A stretch of 11,070 nt of DNA from contig JALCBP010000079.1 in the NCBI GenBank assembly GCA_028066355.1, positions 1 to 11,070 of the forward strand. The letters are read 5' to 3'. A program made the translations under genes and the position numbers. How positions within the stretch are numbered: the first letter of the stretch is position 1; every line of letters begins with the position of its first letter. Below the pieces are notes generated by a model that was not told where the DNA came from, ran no database searches, and saw nothing but the letters and a program-made list of their open reading frames with translations. Source of the stretch: UBA1268 sp002694955 (GTDB taxonomy: Bacteria; Planctomycetota; Planctomycetia; Pirellulales; UBA1268). This document shows positions 1 to 7,526 of the stretch, piece after piece.

Positions 1-10
1 GTTTATTCAT
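1..10 (-). CDS. Start of a further gene, cut by the window edge
   Basis: Only the first three codons (Met-Asn-Lys) are inside the window, so no function can be given. The start is supported by a strong AAGGAG ribosome binding site six bases upstream of the ATG at positions 8-10, and by its place 72 bases after the stop of the preceding sulfatase on the same strand. The start region resembles that of the Gfo/Idh/MocA gene in this window: both have AAGGAGAAGA before ATGAATAAA. That hints at, but does not show, another exported protein of the same kind. It is probably co-transcribed with the sulfatase before it. Confidence 0.45.
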
Positions 11-16
11 ATTCTT

Positions 17-22
17 CTCCTT
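17..22 (-). promoter_or_regulatory. Ribosome binding site of the left-edge gene
   Basis: AAGGAG on the minus strand lies six bases before the ATG at 8-10. It is the clearest Shine-Dalgarno match in the window and is the main reason to believe that a gene starts at the left edge. Confidence 0.55.
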
Positions 23-81
23 TGCCGAACGCATCAGATGAGAGTGTTGCGCGGTACGTGGAAATCCTCTCCATCTCTTTG

Positions 82-1419
82 TTATCTTTCATAGGGTTCC
101 CTCGAAAAGACTATGGGTGTCGCTTGCAGCCAGTCTTCCATTAACGCGGACAGCTTCTTTACTTTATCTGGATTTTGTGCCGCGAGGTCGACGCGGTCAT
201 CTAGATCATTCTTCAGGTCATAGAGCTCGAGACCATCTGGCCGGACGATCAGCTTGTCCCAGCCATCGATAACAACACGCGATACGAGATCGCTATCCAC
301 ATCTTCAACAGCATCAACCCGGACATTCACCTCATACAAGTCCACAAAGATGCGGTCGCGCCGGGCAAGGGCTTCCCGATTTCTCAGATCCAACCCGGAC
401 ATCCCCTTATCCGGCTCGATGCCGCATGCTTTCAATATCGTCGGCGCAATATCAATATTGCTAGCCAAGGTCTCCTTGTCGCGATAGGGTGCAATCTTGT
501 TCTTGTGAGCTACAAAAATCGGCGTACGGATACCTGCTTCAACAGGTTCTTTTTTCGACCGCACATACCAACTGACCTTATCCGGGTCTGGCCGCCAACC
601 ATTGTCTGCGGCAAATACAAACAGCGTGTTCTCGTAGAGTTCCTTCTCGCGTAAATAATCCACCAGGTGACCACAGGTCTCGTCGAGCCAGGCAATGTTC
701 GCCCAATAGCGCGCAGTCGATTCATCTGGGGCAACACTTTTATATTGCAAGTAGAAACGATCCGGTGCGTTGTGAGGTATGTGGGGCAGGAAAGGTGCGT
801 ACCAGATAAAGAAGGGTTGTGTAGTTTCCTTGGACTTATCAACGAAGTCATAAATCGGCTGCATGGTTTTGCGACCGATCTTGAGCCCACGACCTCCTGC
901 ATGCCCACCGAGCGTCATGCCCTCGGTAAAGCCATGATCAAGCGCACTCTCCTCCCACCATTTCCCGGTCTGAAACGTTGCATACCCGTTATTCCGCAAC
1001 TGTTTCACCATTGAGGGCGCATACGTCAGAGTTGCAGTCATGGCTTTTGATTGCTCACGCGCCAAGGGCCACATCTTTTCGTCTTTCCTCATTCGTTTGT
1101 GATCAACATCCTCACCCATAAACGGACCATTGCCGCGCACAGCCGTTTGATGCGGATACAGCCCAGTAATGATGCTTGCCAAAGAGGGACGGCATATCGC
1201 CGCGGTTGTGTAGCCGCGTTCATAGAGCATGCCCTCACCTGCAAGCCGATCAAGGTTAGGCGTTTTTACGTGAGGGTGTCCCATGAATCCATAGTCGCCC
1301 CAGCCCTGATCATCGCTCAGGATGAACACCACGTTTGGCTTTTCCTGCGCTTGGACGAAAGATGCCAGCAGCATGAGTGTTATTGAGAAAAAGCCCCGGC
1401 AGCCAAGCGTTCTTTTCAT
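82..1419 (-). CDS. Secreted sulfatase with CRPSL active-site variant
   Basis: A 445-residue type I sulfatase (alkaline phosphatase superfamily) expected to hydrolyse sulfate esters, probably on a polysaccharide. Residues 1-24 form a Sec signal peptide (basic start, hydrophobic core, cleavage near VQA-QE). The metal-binding SDDQGWGD motif is at 35-42, GKW at 152-154, the LPHIPH histidine loop at 211-216 and ADNG at 271-274. The cysteine that would become formylglycine is Cys76, but the signature reads Cys-Arg-Pro-Ser-Leu, with Leu80 where almost all sulfatases have Arg. The following ITGLYPHQ segment is normal. The ATG start fits the signal peptide; there is no strong ribosome binding site. 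It lies 95 bases after the oxidoreductase-sulfatase fusion. Whether it is processed and active is uncertain; its substrate is unknown. The family call is firm. Confidence 0.93.
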   Translation of the reverse strand: MKRTLGCRGFFSITLMLLASFVQAQEKPNVVFILSDDQGWGDYGFMGHPHVKTPNLDRLAGEGMLYERGYTTAAICRPSLASIITGLYPHQTAVRGNGPFMGEDVDHKRMRKDEKMWPLAREQSKAMTATLTYAPSMVKQLRNNGYATFQTGKWWEESALDHGFTEGMTLGGHAGGRGLKIGRKTMQPIYDFVDKSKETTQPFFIWYAPFLPHIPHNAPDRFYLQYKSVAPDESTARYWANIAWLDETCGHLVDYLREKELYENTLFVFAADNGWRPDPDKVSWYVRSKKEPVEAGIRTPIFVAHKNKIAPYRDKETLASNIDIAPTILKACGIEPDKGMSGLDLRNREALARRDRIFVDLYEVNVRVDAVEDVDSDLVSRVVIDGWDKLIVRPDGLELYDLKNDLDDRVDLAAQNPDKVKKLSALMEDWLQATPIVFSREPYER

Positions 1420-1454
1420 GAATTGCCTGTTTTTTTACAGTTGCAGTGTCATGC

Positions 1455-1472
1455 GGGTGTTGGATGGCACCC
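1455..1472. repeat. Short inverted repeat in the gap before the stand-alone sulfatase
   Basis: GGGTG and CACCC arms of five bases flank an eight-base loop within the 95-base gap between the fusion gene and the following sulfatase. No T-run follows it on the minus strand, so it is not a convincing terminator. It may be chance. The rest of the gap holds no clear promoter. Confidence 0.2.
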
Positions 1473-1514
1473 CACTTTTGTCATGAAACCACAATGTCGT
1501 GCGATGGCTCGTTA

Positions 1515-4500
1515 TTACGTTCTATCAACTGAAGCAAATATCTTTTTTATGTGATCACGAACGACAGACTGACCGTTTTGTTCTTCTGGGTCATTCTCCG
1601 GCTGACCTAACTCACTCACTCTGGTCAACGTTCCCTTGTCGGTATAGATCCAGTCCTTGGTTCTGATGTGTCGTTCATTCTTATACTCGACGTGCACCCA
1701 TTCTTTTGAAGGAGCATGTTCTCCTCTTAGTTGCGGCAAGAAGCTTTGTCCGTGAACGCGTTGTATCGGTTGTGGAGCTGAAGTAATTTCCAGAAATGTT
1801 GGAAGAAAATCTGCCAGCTCGACTAGATCGTCACACTGTGTGCCTGACTCAACAGTCCCCGGCCACCTGACAATGAGGGGAACTCGTGAACCTCGATCAG
1901 TCATCGTCATCTTGCCACCCTTGATTCTGGTGCGGTTCTCTCCCCAGATAGAAGTCACTGGGCCATGCGTGCCATTATCTGCGCAAAAGAGGATGATCGT
2001 GTTGTTGCTGATACCGAGGTCATCGACAGCGTTCAGCAGTCTCCCAACATTCTTGTCAAGGTACTCAACCATTTCCGGAAAACACTCGGGGCCGTTCTTC
2101 TGCTCTGAATCAGGAAGCCTACTGGTCACAGCGTTGCCTGGAACTCTGATGTAGGGAGTGTGAACCAACAACGCTGGATAATAGATTAAAAATGGTCCAT
2201 CTTTGTTTCGTTTCATAAAGTCGATCATGAAATCTGCCAGAACGTCTGGGCCGAACCGCTCGGCAATAGCATCCTCTTCAACCTTGCCATCGATACGGAA
2301 ATGCGGCTCGTAGTAGCGTGATCTTTTGTTGCCGTTTCGATCAAACATTTGCCAGAGGCAATGTTCATCGAAGCCAAAAGCCTTGACTGTATCGTTGCGT
2401 TCAAGCCACGAGACATTCCACTTCCCGGCAATCGCAGTTGCGTACCCCACTTTTTTCAGTTGATTGGCAAAGCTATTGAACTGCTTCGGATCCAAGTAGG
2501 TGTCATCACTCCACTTCGCCAGCACATGCTTGATGCCGGCGAACCTCGGATAGGTTCCCGTCATAATTTCTGCTCTGGATGGAGAACAGGCAGGGTTCGC
2601 AAAGCAATGGGTAAACACCATTCCGTCTTCTGACAGTTTGTCGATATGTGGTGTTCGGACATCATGGCCACCGTAGGCATTGAGTGCTTCAATCCCAAGA
2701 TCGTCAGAGAAGATCAGGACTATGTTCGGAGTGTCGCGATTCAGCCTCCCAGTTGAAGCCTGTTTCTTTTTTCCCCGAAGTGTCTTTTCCCAGTCCTCCT
2801 GCTCTGTCTTGAATTTCTGGAAGCTGCGGTACTCTTCGACTGAGATCGTGCCGTCAGAGTTTGTATCGATATGAGGAAACAGCCACTCCCAGCCTTTCTT
2901 TTCACTATCCCAGTCTTTCTGCGACCGCCAACGCACGGACCGATCGGGCTTTTGCTGATCGTGAATCGGCCCCTGAACTCGCTCGAGTTTCTGTTCCAAC
3001 GCGTCAAGCTTCTGCCGCAGCGTATCGTAAGGAACGTCCTGCACAGGAATATCAGCATCGGCCGCCATGGCGGCGGCCACACCTGCTGATTCACCGAGGA
3101 CCATCCAGACGGGTTCCATACGAAGCGACGTAAAGGCAATGTGACTTGCCGAGACGCAGACAGGCACGATCAGGTTATCGCACTCACCTTTCCGCGGCAC
3201 AATAGCTTCGTACGGAATCTTGTAGCTGCCGTTGTATTTTCCATTATCTAAATAGACGATTGAAAATGCACCTCCTTGCAGAGCGACTTTGCCATCTTCC
3301 ACGACGACAGCGTACGGCCAATCATCAACCCCATAGGCTGCAAGGCCAACGGTATGCGGTGGGTCAGTCTTTCCCTCCAGGTCTTTCTGCGTTACGACGT
3401 ACGACGAAACCATCCGACGGGCCTGGCGGACATACAACTGATGAGGCCAGCCGCCGGTCTCATCAAACACACCCTTCCTGAAGGAGGTCTTCATTGCACG
3501 CTCCTTCATGCTTTTGGGCGCTGAAGGATCCGTCTTCGCAAAGTGGATTGAGTTGATCAAAAACTCCTGGTGAAACTTCCAGATCTTCGACCGTGCTTCC
3601 CAATCACCGTTTGGGTAGCTCTCGTTGCACCCGTAGACAGTCGACCCCATCAGATTGCGATTTGATTGGGCACCACCTACGAATGGTGACTTCTTATGCA
3701 CCGTGAACTTGTTAAGTGTCGTTCTCATATGTCGATTTGAAAAAATATCGACGCCACCGCGAATGGCTCGGCGATACACTTCAAACTCGGCTGGATCATA
3801 ATTTGTTGGCTCAGGAATAGGTATTCCCTTCCCGCTCATATCGAACTCATGCCGAAAACAGTAGCCCATCGACAACGAGTCAGCACTGCCCAAAGGACCG
3901 ACCTTCCGATCTTGCACGAATGGGACCAATCCACTTTCAGAATTCCCGGGTTCTATGTAGGGGTCGATGTCGTGAACCCAAAGGCTCGGACGTACTCCGG
4001 CAAGTGATTCACCGTAGTGCTCGCGTGACTCACGGCCCCAGGTGTAGCTGACGCCGCTCATCCCGAGTACGTCACCCTCGTACGAACAATCAATGAACAC
4101 GTTCGCAGAGACCGTGATGGCATTCCGTTTCTCTGGCTCAGGAATGGGACAGCCTGTTTCATCGACCGGGGCGTAGTCGAGAGTAATGGACTGGATTACC
4201 CTGGCCTCGTCACTCTCAGCGATGGACTCGTTCATCGCAATCGGCTCTTCGCGTGTTGGTGAGTCAACTGTTGTGTCACCTACCTGAACTTTGCCGACGC
4301 GGTGGCTGTAGATCACCTTGATACCGCGGTCCTCAACAGCTTTCTTGAATCGCTCACGATACTCTCTGTTGCCGATACCATGTACGGCATGCCCACCATG
4401 AGCTCTTGGTTGCTCCTTGACTCCCTCCATCAAAATCTTGTAGGCCGAGCCACCGACTGTATTACCTTTACCCCAGTCCAGATGGTTGATACCTCCACCA

Positions 4501-4778
4501 GTCATACCACCAAGCCAGCGACTTGGTTCGACAAGAATAACGCTCGCCCCCTCTTTGTCAGCGGCCAACGCTGCCATTACGCCACTGGCTGTGCCGCCGT
4601 ACACACAGACGTCTACCTTGTGATGCGCAGCCTCTGCAGCCGTGGAGTTCTGGCAGATCGGCAGAGCTGTCAGAACAATATAAGATGCGATGAGATATTT
4701 ATAAGAAATGTTCCGTGTTTTGAGTGCTTGTTTAAACAACCTCAAACCCCTTTCGCTGCACGCGTTTCTGAAACGCAT
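1515..4778 (-). CDS. FAD-dependent oxidoreductase / EF-hand / sulfatase fusion protein
   Basis: An open frame of 1087 residues from the ATG at 4778, joining two enzymes usually made separately. Residues 25-50 are a hydrophobic export signal. Residues 55-600 match the FAD_oxidored family (PF12831 type): a dinucleotide-binding VYGGTASG at 59-66, an acidic residue Glu84, GGMTGGG at 90-96, and a late conserved region around 535-575. Residues 638-649 form a perfect EF-hand calcium loop (Asp638, Asn640, Asp642, Gly643, Ile645, Glu649). Residues 683-1087 are a complete sulfatase with SDD at 691-693, the canonical formylglycine site Cys731-Ser-Pro-Ser-Arg735, GKW at 785-787, the VHTP loop near 872 and ADNG at 933-936. 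The junction has no second signal peptide, so the sulfatase depends on the N-terminal one. Alternative starts are TTG at 4796 and TTG at 4739; the last has AAAGGGG seven bases upstream and gives the cleanest signal peptide. The gene overlaps the preceding oxidoreductase gene. Substrate unknown. Confidence 0.88.
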   Translation of the reverse strand: MRFRNACSERGLRLFKQALKTRNISYKYLIASYIVLTALPICQNSTAAEAAHHKVDVCVYGGTASGVMAALAADKEGASVILVEPSRWLGGMTGGGINHLDWGKGNTVGGSAYKILMEGVKEQPRAHGGHAVHGIGNREYRERFKKAVEDRGIKVIYSHRVGKVQVGDTTVDSPTREEPIAMNESIAESDEARVIQSITLDYAPVDETGCPIPEPEKRNAITVSANVFIDCSYEGDVLGMSGVSYTWGRESREHYGESLAGVRPSLWVHDIDPYIEPGNSESGLVPFVQDRKVGPLGSADSLSMGYCFRHEFDMSGKGIPIPEPTNYDPAEFEVYRRAIRGGVDIFSNRHMRTTLNKFTVHKKSPFVGGAQSNRNLMGSTVYGCNESYPNGDWEARSKIWKFHQEFLINSIHFAKTDPSAPKSMKERAMKTSFRKGVFDETGGWPHQLYVRQARRMVSSYVVTQKDLEGKTDPPHTVGLAAYGVDDWPYAVVVEDGKVALQGGAFSIVYLDNGKYNGSYKIPYEAIVPRKGECDNLIVPVCVSASHIAFTSLRMEPVWMVLGESAGVAAAMAADADIPVQDVPYDTLRQKLDALEQKLERVQGPIHDQQKPDRSVRWRSQKDWDSEKKGWEWLFPHIDTNSDGTISVEEYRSFQKFKTEQEDWEKTLRGKKKQASTGRLNRDTPNIVLIFSDDLGIEALNAYGGHDVRTPHIDKLSEDGMVFTHCFANPACSPSRAEIMTGTYPRFAGIKHVLAKWSDDTYLDPKQFNSFANQLKKVGYATAIAGKWNVSWLERNDTVKAFGFDEHCLWQMFDRNGNKRSRYYEPHFRIDGKVEEDAIAERFGPDVLADFMIDFMKRNKDGPFLIYYPALLVHTPYIRVPGNAVTSRLPDSEQKNGPECFPEMVEYLDKNVGRLLNAVDDLGISNNTIILFCADNGTHGPVTSIWGENRTRIKGGKMTMTDRGSRVPLIVRWPGTVESGTQCDDLVELADFLPTFLEITSAPQPIQRVHGQSFLPQLRGEHAPSKEWVHVEYKNERHIRTKDWIYTDKGTLTRVSELGQPENDPEEQNGQSVVRDHIKKIFASVDRT

Positions 4779-6054
4779 TGGCTTGTTCGTCACCAATGAC
4801 CTGCTGCTTGGTAGCGTCCCACTTCAACGATCGTCCCAGACGAACGGCGATGTTCGACAGATGGCACGTATTGAGATGCCTACAATGGCTCTCGGCATCA
4901 GAAATCGGAGTAGCGCGTGAATCGCAACAAGCGAAAAAGTTTTCACGATGACTGAGCTTGTCTTGGCCTTTTCGCAATTTGGTAAACAGGTCTTCCGGCA
5001 GCGGATTCTTAGCAAGGTCTTCAATAGGGCTACCGGTCAACTTGCCCCGATTCACAAAGTAACGCCCCCCGTCACTTTCGAACATGATGCCGTTATCAAA
5101 ACCGAGATCTTTGGCATCGTTGACGATGAACATCTCAACACCACCCGAAAAGACACATCGCACTTTGAACGATGTTGCCGTGTTATAGGTATTGGTGGCC
5201 GTTGGCACACCATTTTCAAACGCCACCGGGTGCTCAGCGTAAACCAATTCGATTGACTCAGGTCCAGGCAAATCCGGTGCGATAGCCCACTGGGCAATGT
5301 CGACATGGTGAGCACCCCAGTCCGTCATTTTGCCACCGGAGTATTCATACCACCAGCGAAAGTTCCCATGACAACGTTGTGCAATGTAGTCGACACTGGG
5401 CGTCTGGCCCTGCCACATATTCCAGTTCAGGTTCGATGGCGGACTAGACGTGTTGAACGTGGGGCCTTTGGGACCAGAGCCAATGGCTACAGTCACACGT
5501 TTCATTTTGCCGAGACGCTGCGAATGTGCCAGAGCCACTGCCGTTTGAAATTTCGGGCTGCTGCGTTGTTGTGTTCCCACTTGAAGAACGCGGCCCGTTT
5601 CCTTGATGACACGGCCAAGCGTGCGACCTTCGTCGACTGTCAGCGTGGCGGGCTTCTCACAGTAGACGTCCTTGCCGGCACGCATGGCGTCGATCGCAAT
5701 CTTCACGTGCCAATGGTCTGGGGTGCAGACAAAAATGGCATCAATACCTCTCTCGTCAATGAGATCCCGATAGTCGGCGTATTGCGTAGCGTTCCCACCA
5801 GCATATTCGGCGTTGTATTGTTCAAGATGTTGTTTATCTACATCAGCAATCGCCACGATGTCGGCAAGCCGTTTCAGCCCTCTGGCATGCGAACGAGCGA
5901 TGCCTCCATTGCCAACGACACCCACTCGCGGCCGTTCATTCGGCGAGCGACGTTCCTCGGATTGCACAGTAGAAGTAAAACAGCCGACTAAACCCCCCGT
6001 TGCCACGCCACTGCACGCCTTTAGCACTTTTCTTCGTGGGAGTTTTTTATTCAT
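4732..6054 (-). CDS. Exported Gfo/Idh/MocA-family oxidoreductase (Tat lipoprotein type)
   Basis: A 440-residue NAD(P)-dependent oxidoreductase of the Gfo/Idh/MocA family, expected to oxidise, reduce or epimerise a sugar or sugar derivative. The N-terminus has a twin-arginine motif (PRRKVLK, residues 6-12), a hydrophobic stretch and a lipobox LVGC with Cys25, indicating folded export and lipid anchoring. The Rossmann GVVGNGGIARSHA is at 45-57, the hallmark EKP at 133-135, and a C-terminal region with GKMTDWGAHHVDIAQW at 241-256. The start at 6054 is chosen over an in-frame ATG at 6081 because it puts the Tat motif near the N-terminus and has AAGGAG upstream, though 12 bases away. Its 3' end overlaps the fusion gene by 8 to 65 bases depending on the start of the latter, suggesting translational coupling. 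The exact substrate cannot be read from sequence. Confidence 0.92.
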   Translation of the reverse strand: MNKKLPRRKVLKACSGVATGGLVGCFTSTVQSEERRSPNERPRVGVVGNGGIARSHARGLKRLADIVAIADVDKQHLEQYNAEYAGGNATQYADYRDLIDERGIDAIFVCTPDHWHVKIAIDAMRAGKDVYCEKPATLTVDEGRTLGRVIKETGRVLQVGTQQRSSPKFQTAVALAHSQRLGKMKRVTVAIGSGPKGPTFNTSSPPSNLNWNMWQGQTPSVDYIAQRCHGNFRWWYEYSGGKMTDWGAHHVDIAQWAIAPDLPGPESIELVYAEHPVAFENGVPTATNTYNTATSFKVRCVFSGGVEMFIVNDAKDLGFDNGIMFESDGGRYFVNRGKLTGSPIEDLAKNPLPEDLFTKLRKGQDKLSHRENFFACCDSRATPISDAESHCRHLNTCHLSNIAVRLGRSLKWDATKQQVIGDEQANAFQKRVQRKGFEVV

Positions 6055-6066
6055 CGTGATTGTCTT

Positions 6067-6072
6067 CTCCTT
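6067..6072 (-). promoter_or_regulatory. Ribosome binding site of the Gfo/Idh/MocA gene
   Basis: AAGGAG on the minus strand lies 12 bases before the ATG at 6054. The spacing is longer than ideal, but the site lies inside the reading frame of the alternative upstream start at 6081 and so argues for the internal start. The sequence around it (AAGGAGAAGA, then ATGAATAAA) recurs at the left edge of the window. Confidence 0.4.
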
Positions 6073-6143
6073 GTGTCTCATACATGACGTTCAACTGCAC
6101 CGGCAACCACCAGATGCCTCCAGCACTTCTGCTTTCCTATGAG

Positions 6144-6162
6144 AGTATCCCAGTGATACTGG
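6144..6162. repeat. Overlapping small hairpins in the DUF1501-oxidoreductase gap
   Basis: Within the 235-base gap (6055-6289) AGTATC (6144-6149) and GATACT (6155-6160) are perfect six-base inverted arms with a five-base loop. A second, mutually exclusive hairpin is formed by CCAGT (6150-6154) and ACTGG (6158-6162). No T-run follows. They could be part of an operator or an mRNA structure, or be chance. I see no clear gene in this gap. Confidence 0.25.
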
Positions 6163-6289
6163 TTGGTCCCCGATTTCTTACTACCCATGCGCTACAGGAT
6201 CGTGAGCACCAGTGAGATACATCAAAGGCTCTTGAAATTGATTTCCACAGAAGACCATTCTTCTGTTGTTAGTCATTTTTTCCAACGCC

Positions 6290-7522
6290 TCAGACAAACA
6301 GTTCCCTTCGTACTGTGCCCTTATTGGATAACTCAAAGGGTCGGCCACTGGCTGCCTTTTCTTCGAGGTTTGGATCAATCCCAAGCCGCCATGCTATGGA
6401 TGCATTGAAATCTGTGACGTCCACAACATTCTCGTCCGCATGCTTTCCGTCCGAAGTAGTGGTTCCATAAATCTGACCAGCCTTTACTCCAGCCCCGGCC
6501 ATGAGACATGTAAAACCATCCGGGTGATGATCTCGTCCAGCGTTTGGATTCACGTCTGGCTTTCTGCCAAATTCTGTCGACACAACTACGAGCGTCGAAT
6601 CTAGCAACCCCTTCTGGCTCAGATGGCTGAGCAGTGACGAAAGTCCACTATCCAGCGCTTTGGCATTGGCAGGCATCCTGCCATAGATATTGTCATGGTA
6701 GTCCCACCCTCCGAGGTTCACTTTGACAAATCTGACTCCGCGCTCAACAAGACGAGCCGCTAGCAGGCAACTGCGACTGAATTTGCCCTTGTCATACAAT
6801 TTTGTAATTGCCGGATTTTCATTTCGCAGCTCAAAGGCATCGATATCTTTCGAGTTCATGAATCGTAATGAACCCGCATAGGTATCCGCATACGACTGGG
6901 TGTCTTTGGTTCCAAAATTCTTCTGAAAGTCATCATTCAAAGTAGTCAGAATCTCGAGACGATTCTCGAAGGCCTTCTCCGCGACCGCTTCGTTACGCTT
7001 CACGAAATCGATACCCTTATCAGGATCTTTAACTGGCAAGGCGGCCCATTGCCCTGGAAAAAAGCCTGCCGTTCCGGCGCGGCCGCTGCCAATACTCACG
7101 AAGTTTGGGAGGCTGTCCTGCTCACTTGTGAGATTCTTGTTCACCCAGGCACCGAGCTCGGGATGAGTAACCGTCGCCCGCGGGTTGTAGTTGGTCAGCA
7201 TCTTATAAATACCAGCGGGATGAGCTCCCTGATCGGTCTTCATCGAGTTCAAGACGAGAATCTTGTCCATCTGCCTGGCCAACTTTGGATAGTAATTGCT
7301 CACCCGAACCCCGTCGGCATTACTCTTAATAATCGTGGACTTCCCCAAGACCGGCTTATCAACTTCAACATTAAAACTGTCGTACTGGCTCAATCCCCCT
7401 GAGAGAAATATGTAGATGACCGATTTAGCCTGCGCAGTTTGAGCAGATGCTGCAGATGCATCCAAGAACGGCAACGACGCCCCCGCGAGACCCACACGGT
7501 AGATAAAATCTCTCCGCTCCAT
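6290..7522 (-). CDS. DUF1501 family protein with Tat signal
   Basis: A 410-residue member of DUF1501 (PF07394), which I recall as belonging to the alkaline phosphatase superfamily with the sulfatases; its reaction is unknown. The N-terminus MERRDFIYRVGLAGASLPFL is a twin-arginine signal, so it is exported folded. Conserved family motifs are visible: FLSGGLSQYDSFN at 39-51, GGWDYHDN at 271-278, TEFGR at 316-320 and the NAGRDHHP segment at 327-334, whose Asp and His residues probably bind metal. The start at 7522 is chosen over the in-frame ATG at 7549 because it has GGGAG eight bases upstream, gives a proper Tat signal and sits four bases after the stop of the DUF1549 gene. The two are surely co-transcribed, as is usual for this pair in planctomycetes. 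About usual length for the family. Confidence 0.93.
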   Translation of the reverse strand: MERRDFIYRVGLAGASLPFLDASAASAQTAQAKSVIYIFLSGGLSQYDSFNVEVDKPVLGKSTIIKSNADGVRVSNYYPKLARQMDKILVLNSMKTDQGAHPAGIYKMLTNYNPRATVTHPELGAWVNKNLTSEQDSLPNFVSIGSGRAGTAGFFPGQWAALPVKDPDKGIDFVKRNEAVAEKAFENRLEILTTLNDDFQKNFGTKDTQSYADTYAGSLRFMNSKDIDAFELRNENPAITKLYDKGKFSRSCLLAARLVERGVRFVKVNLGGWDYHDNIYGRMPANAKALDSGLSSLLSHLSQKGLLDSTLVVVSTEFGRKPDVNPNAGRDHHPDGFTCLMAGAGVKAGQIYGTTTSDGKHADENVVDVTDFNASIAWRLGIDPNLEEKAASGRPFELSNKGTVRRELFV

Positions 7523-7526
7523 CTGC

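Noticed and set aside
1427..1440. CTGT-T6-ACAG mini-hairpin just before the stand-alone sulfatase start
   Set aside because: Only four pairs around a homopolymer loop, too small to call a terminator or regulatory element.
2741..3139. 132-codon minus-strand frame across the join of the fusion protein
   Set aside because: It is an alternative frame within the fusion gene, with a Trp- and Arg-rich translation lacking any motif. It is no sign of a frameshift, since the main frame stays open and motif-rich on both sides.
4639..4700. Possible lipobox in the signal region of the fusion protein (LPIC)
   Set aside because: The residue before the Cys is Ile, which the lipoprotein signal peptidase does not accept; a plain Sec signal with cleavage near the Ala-rich segment fits better.
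5305..5991. 228-codon open frame on the plus strand
   Set aside because: It lies wholly antisense to the well-supported Gfo/Idh/MocA gene and its translation shows no domain; it is a shadow of that gene.
6163..6408. 81-codon plus-strand frame in the DUF1501-oxidoreductase gap
   Set aside because: About half of it is antisense to the DUF1501 gene, it has no ribosome binding site and no recognisable domain.
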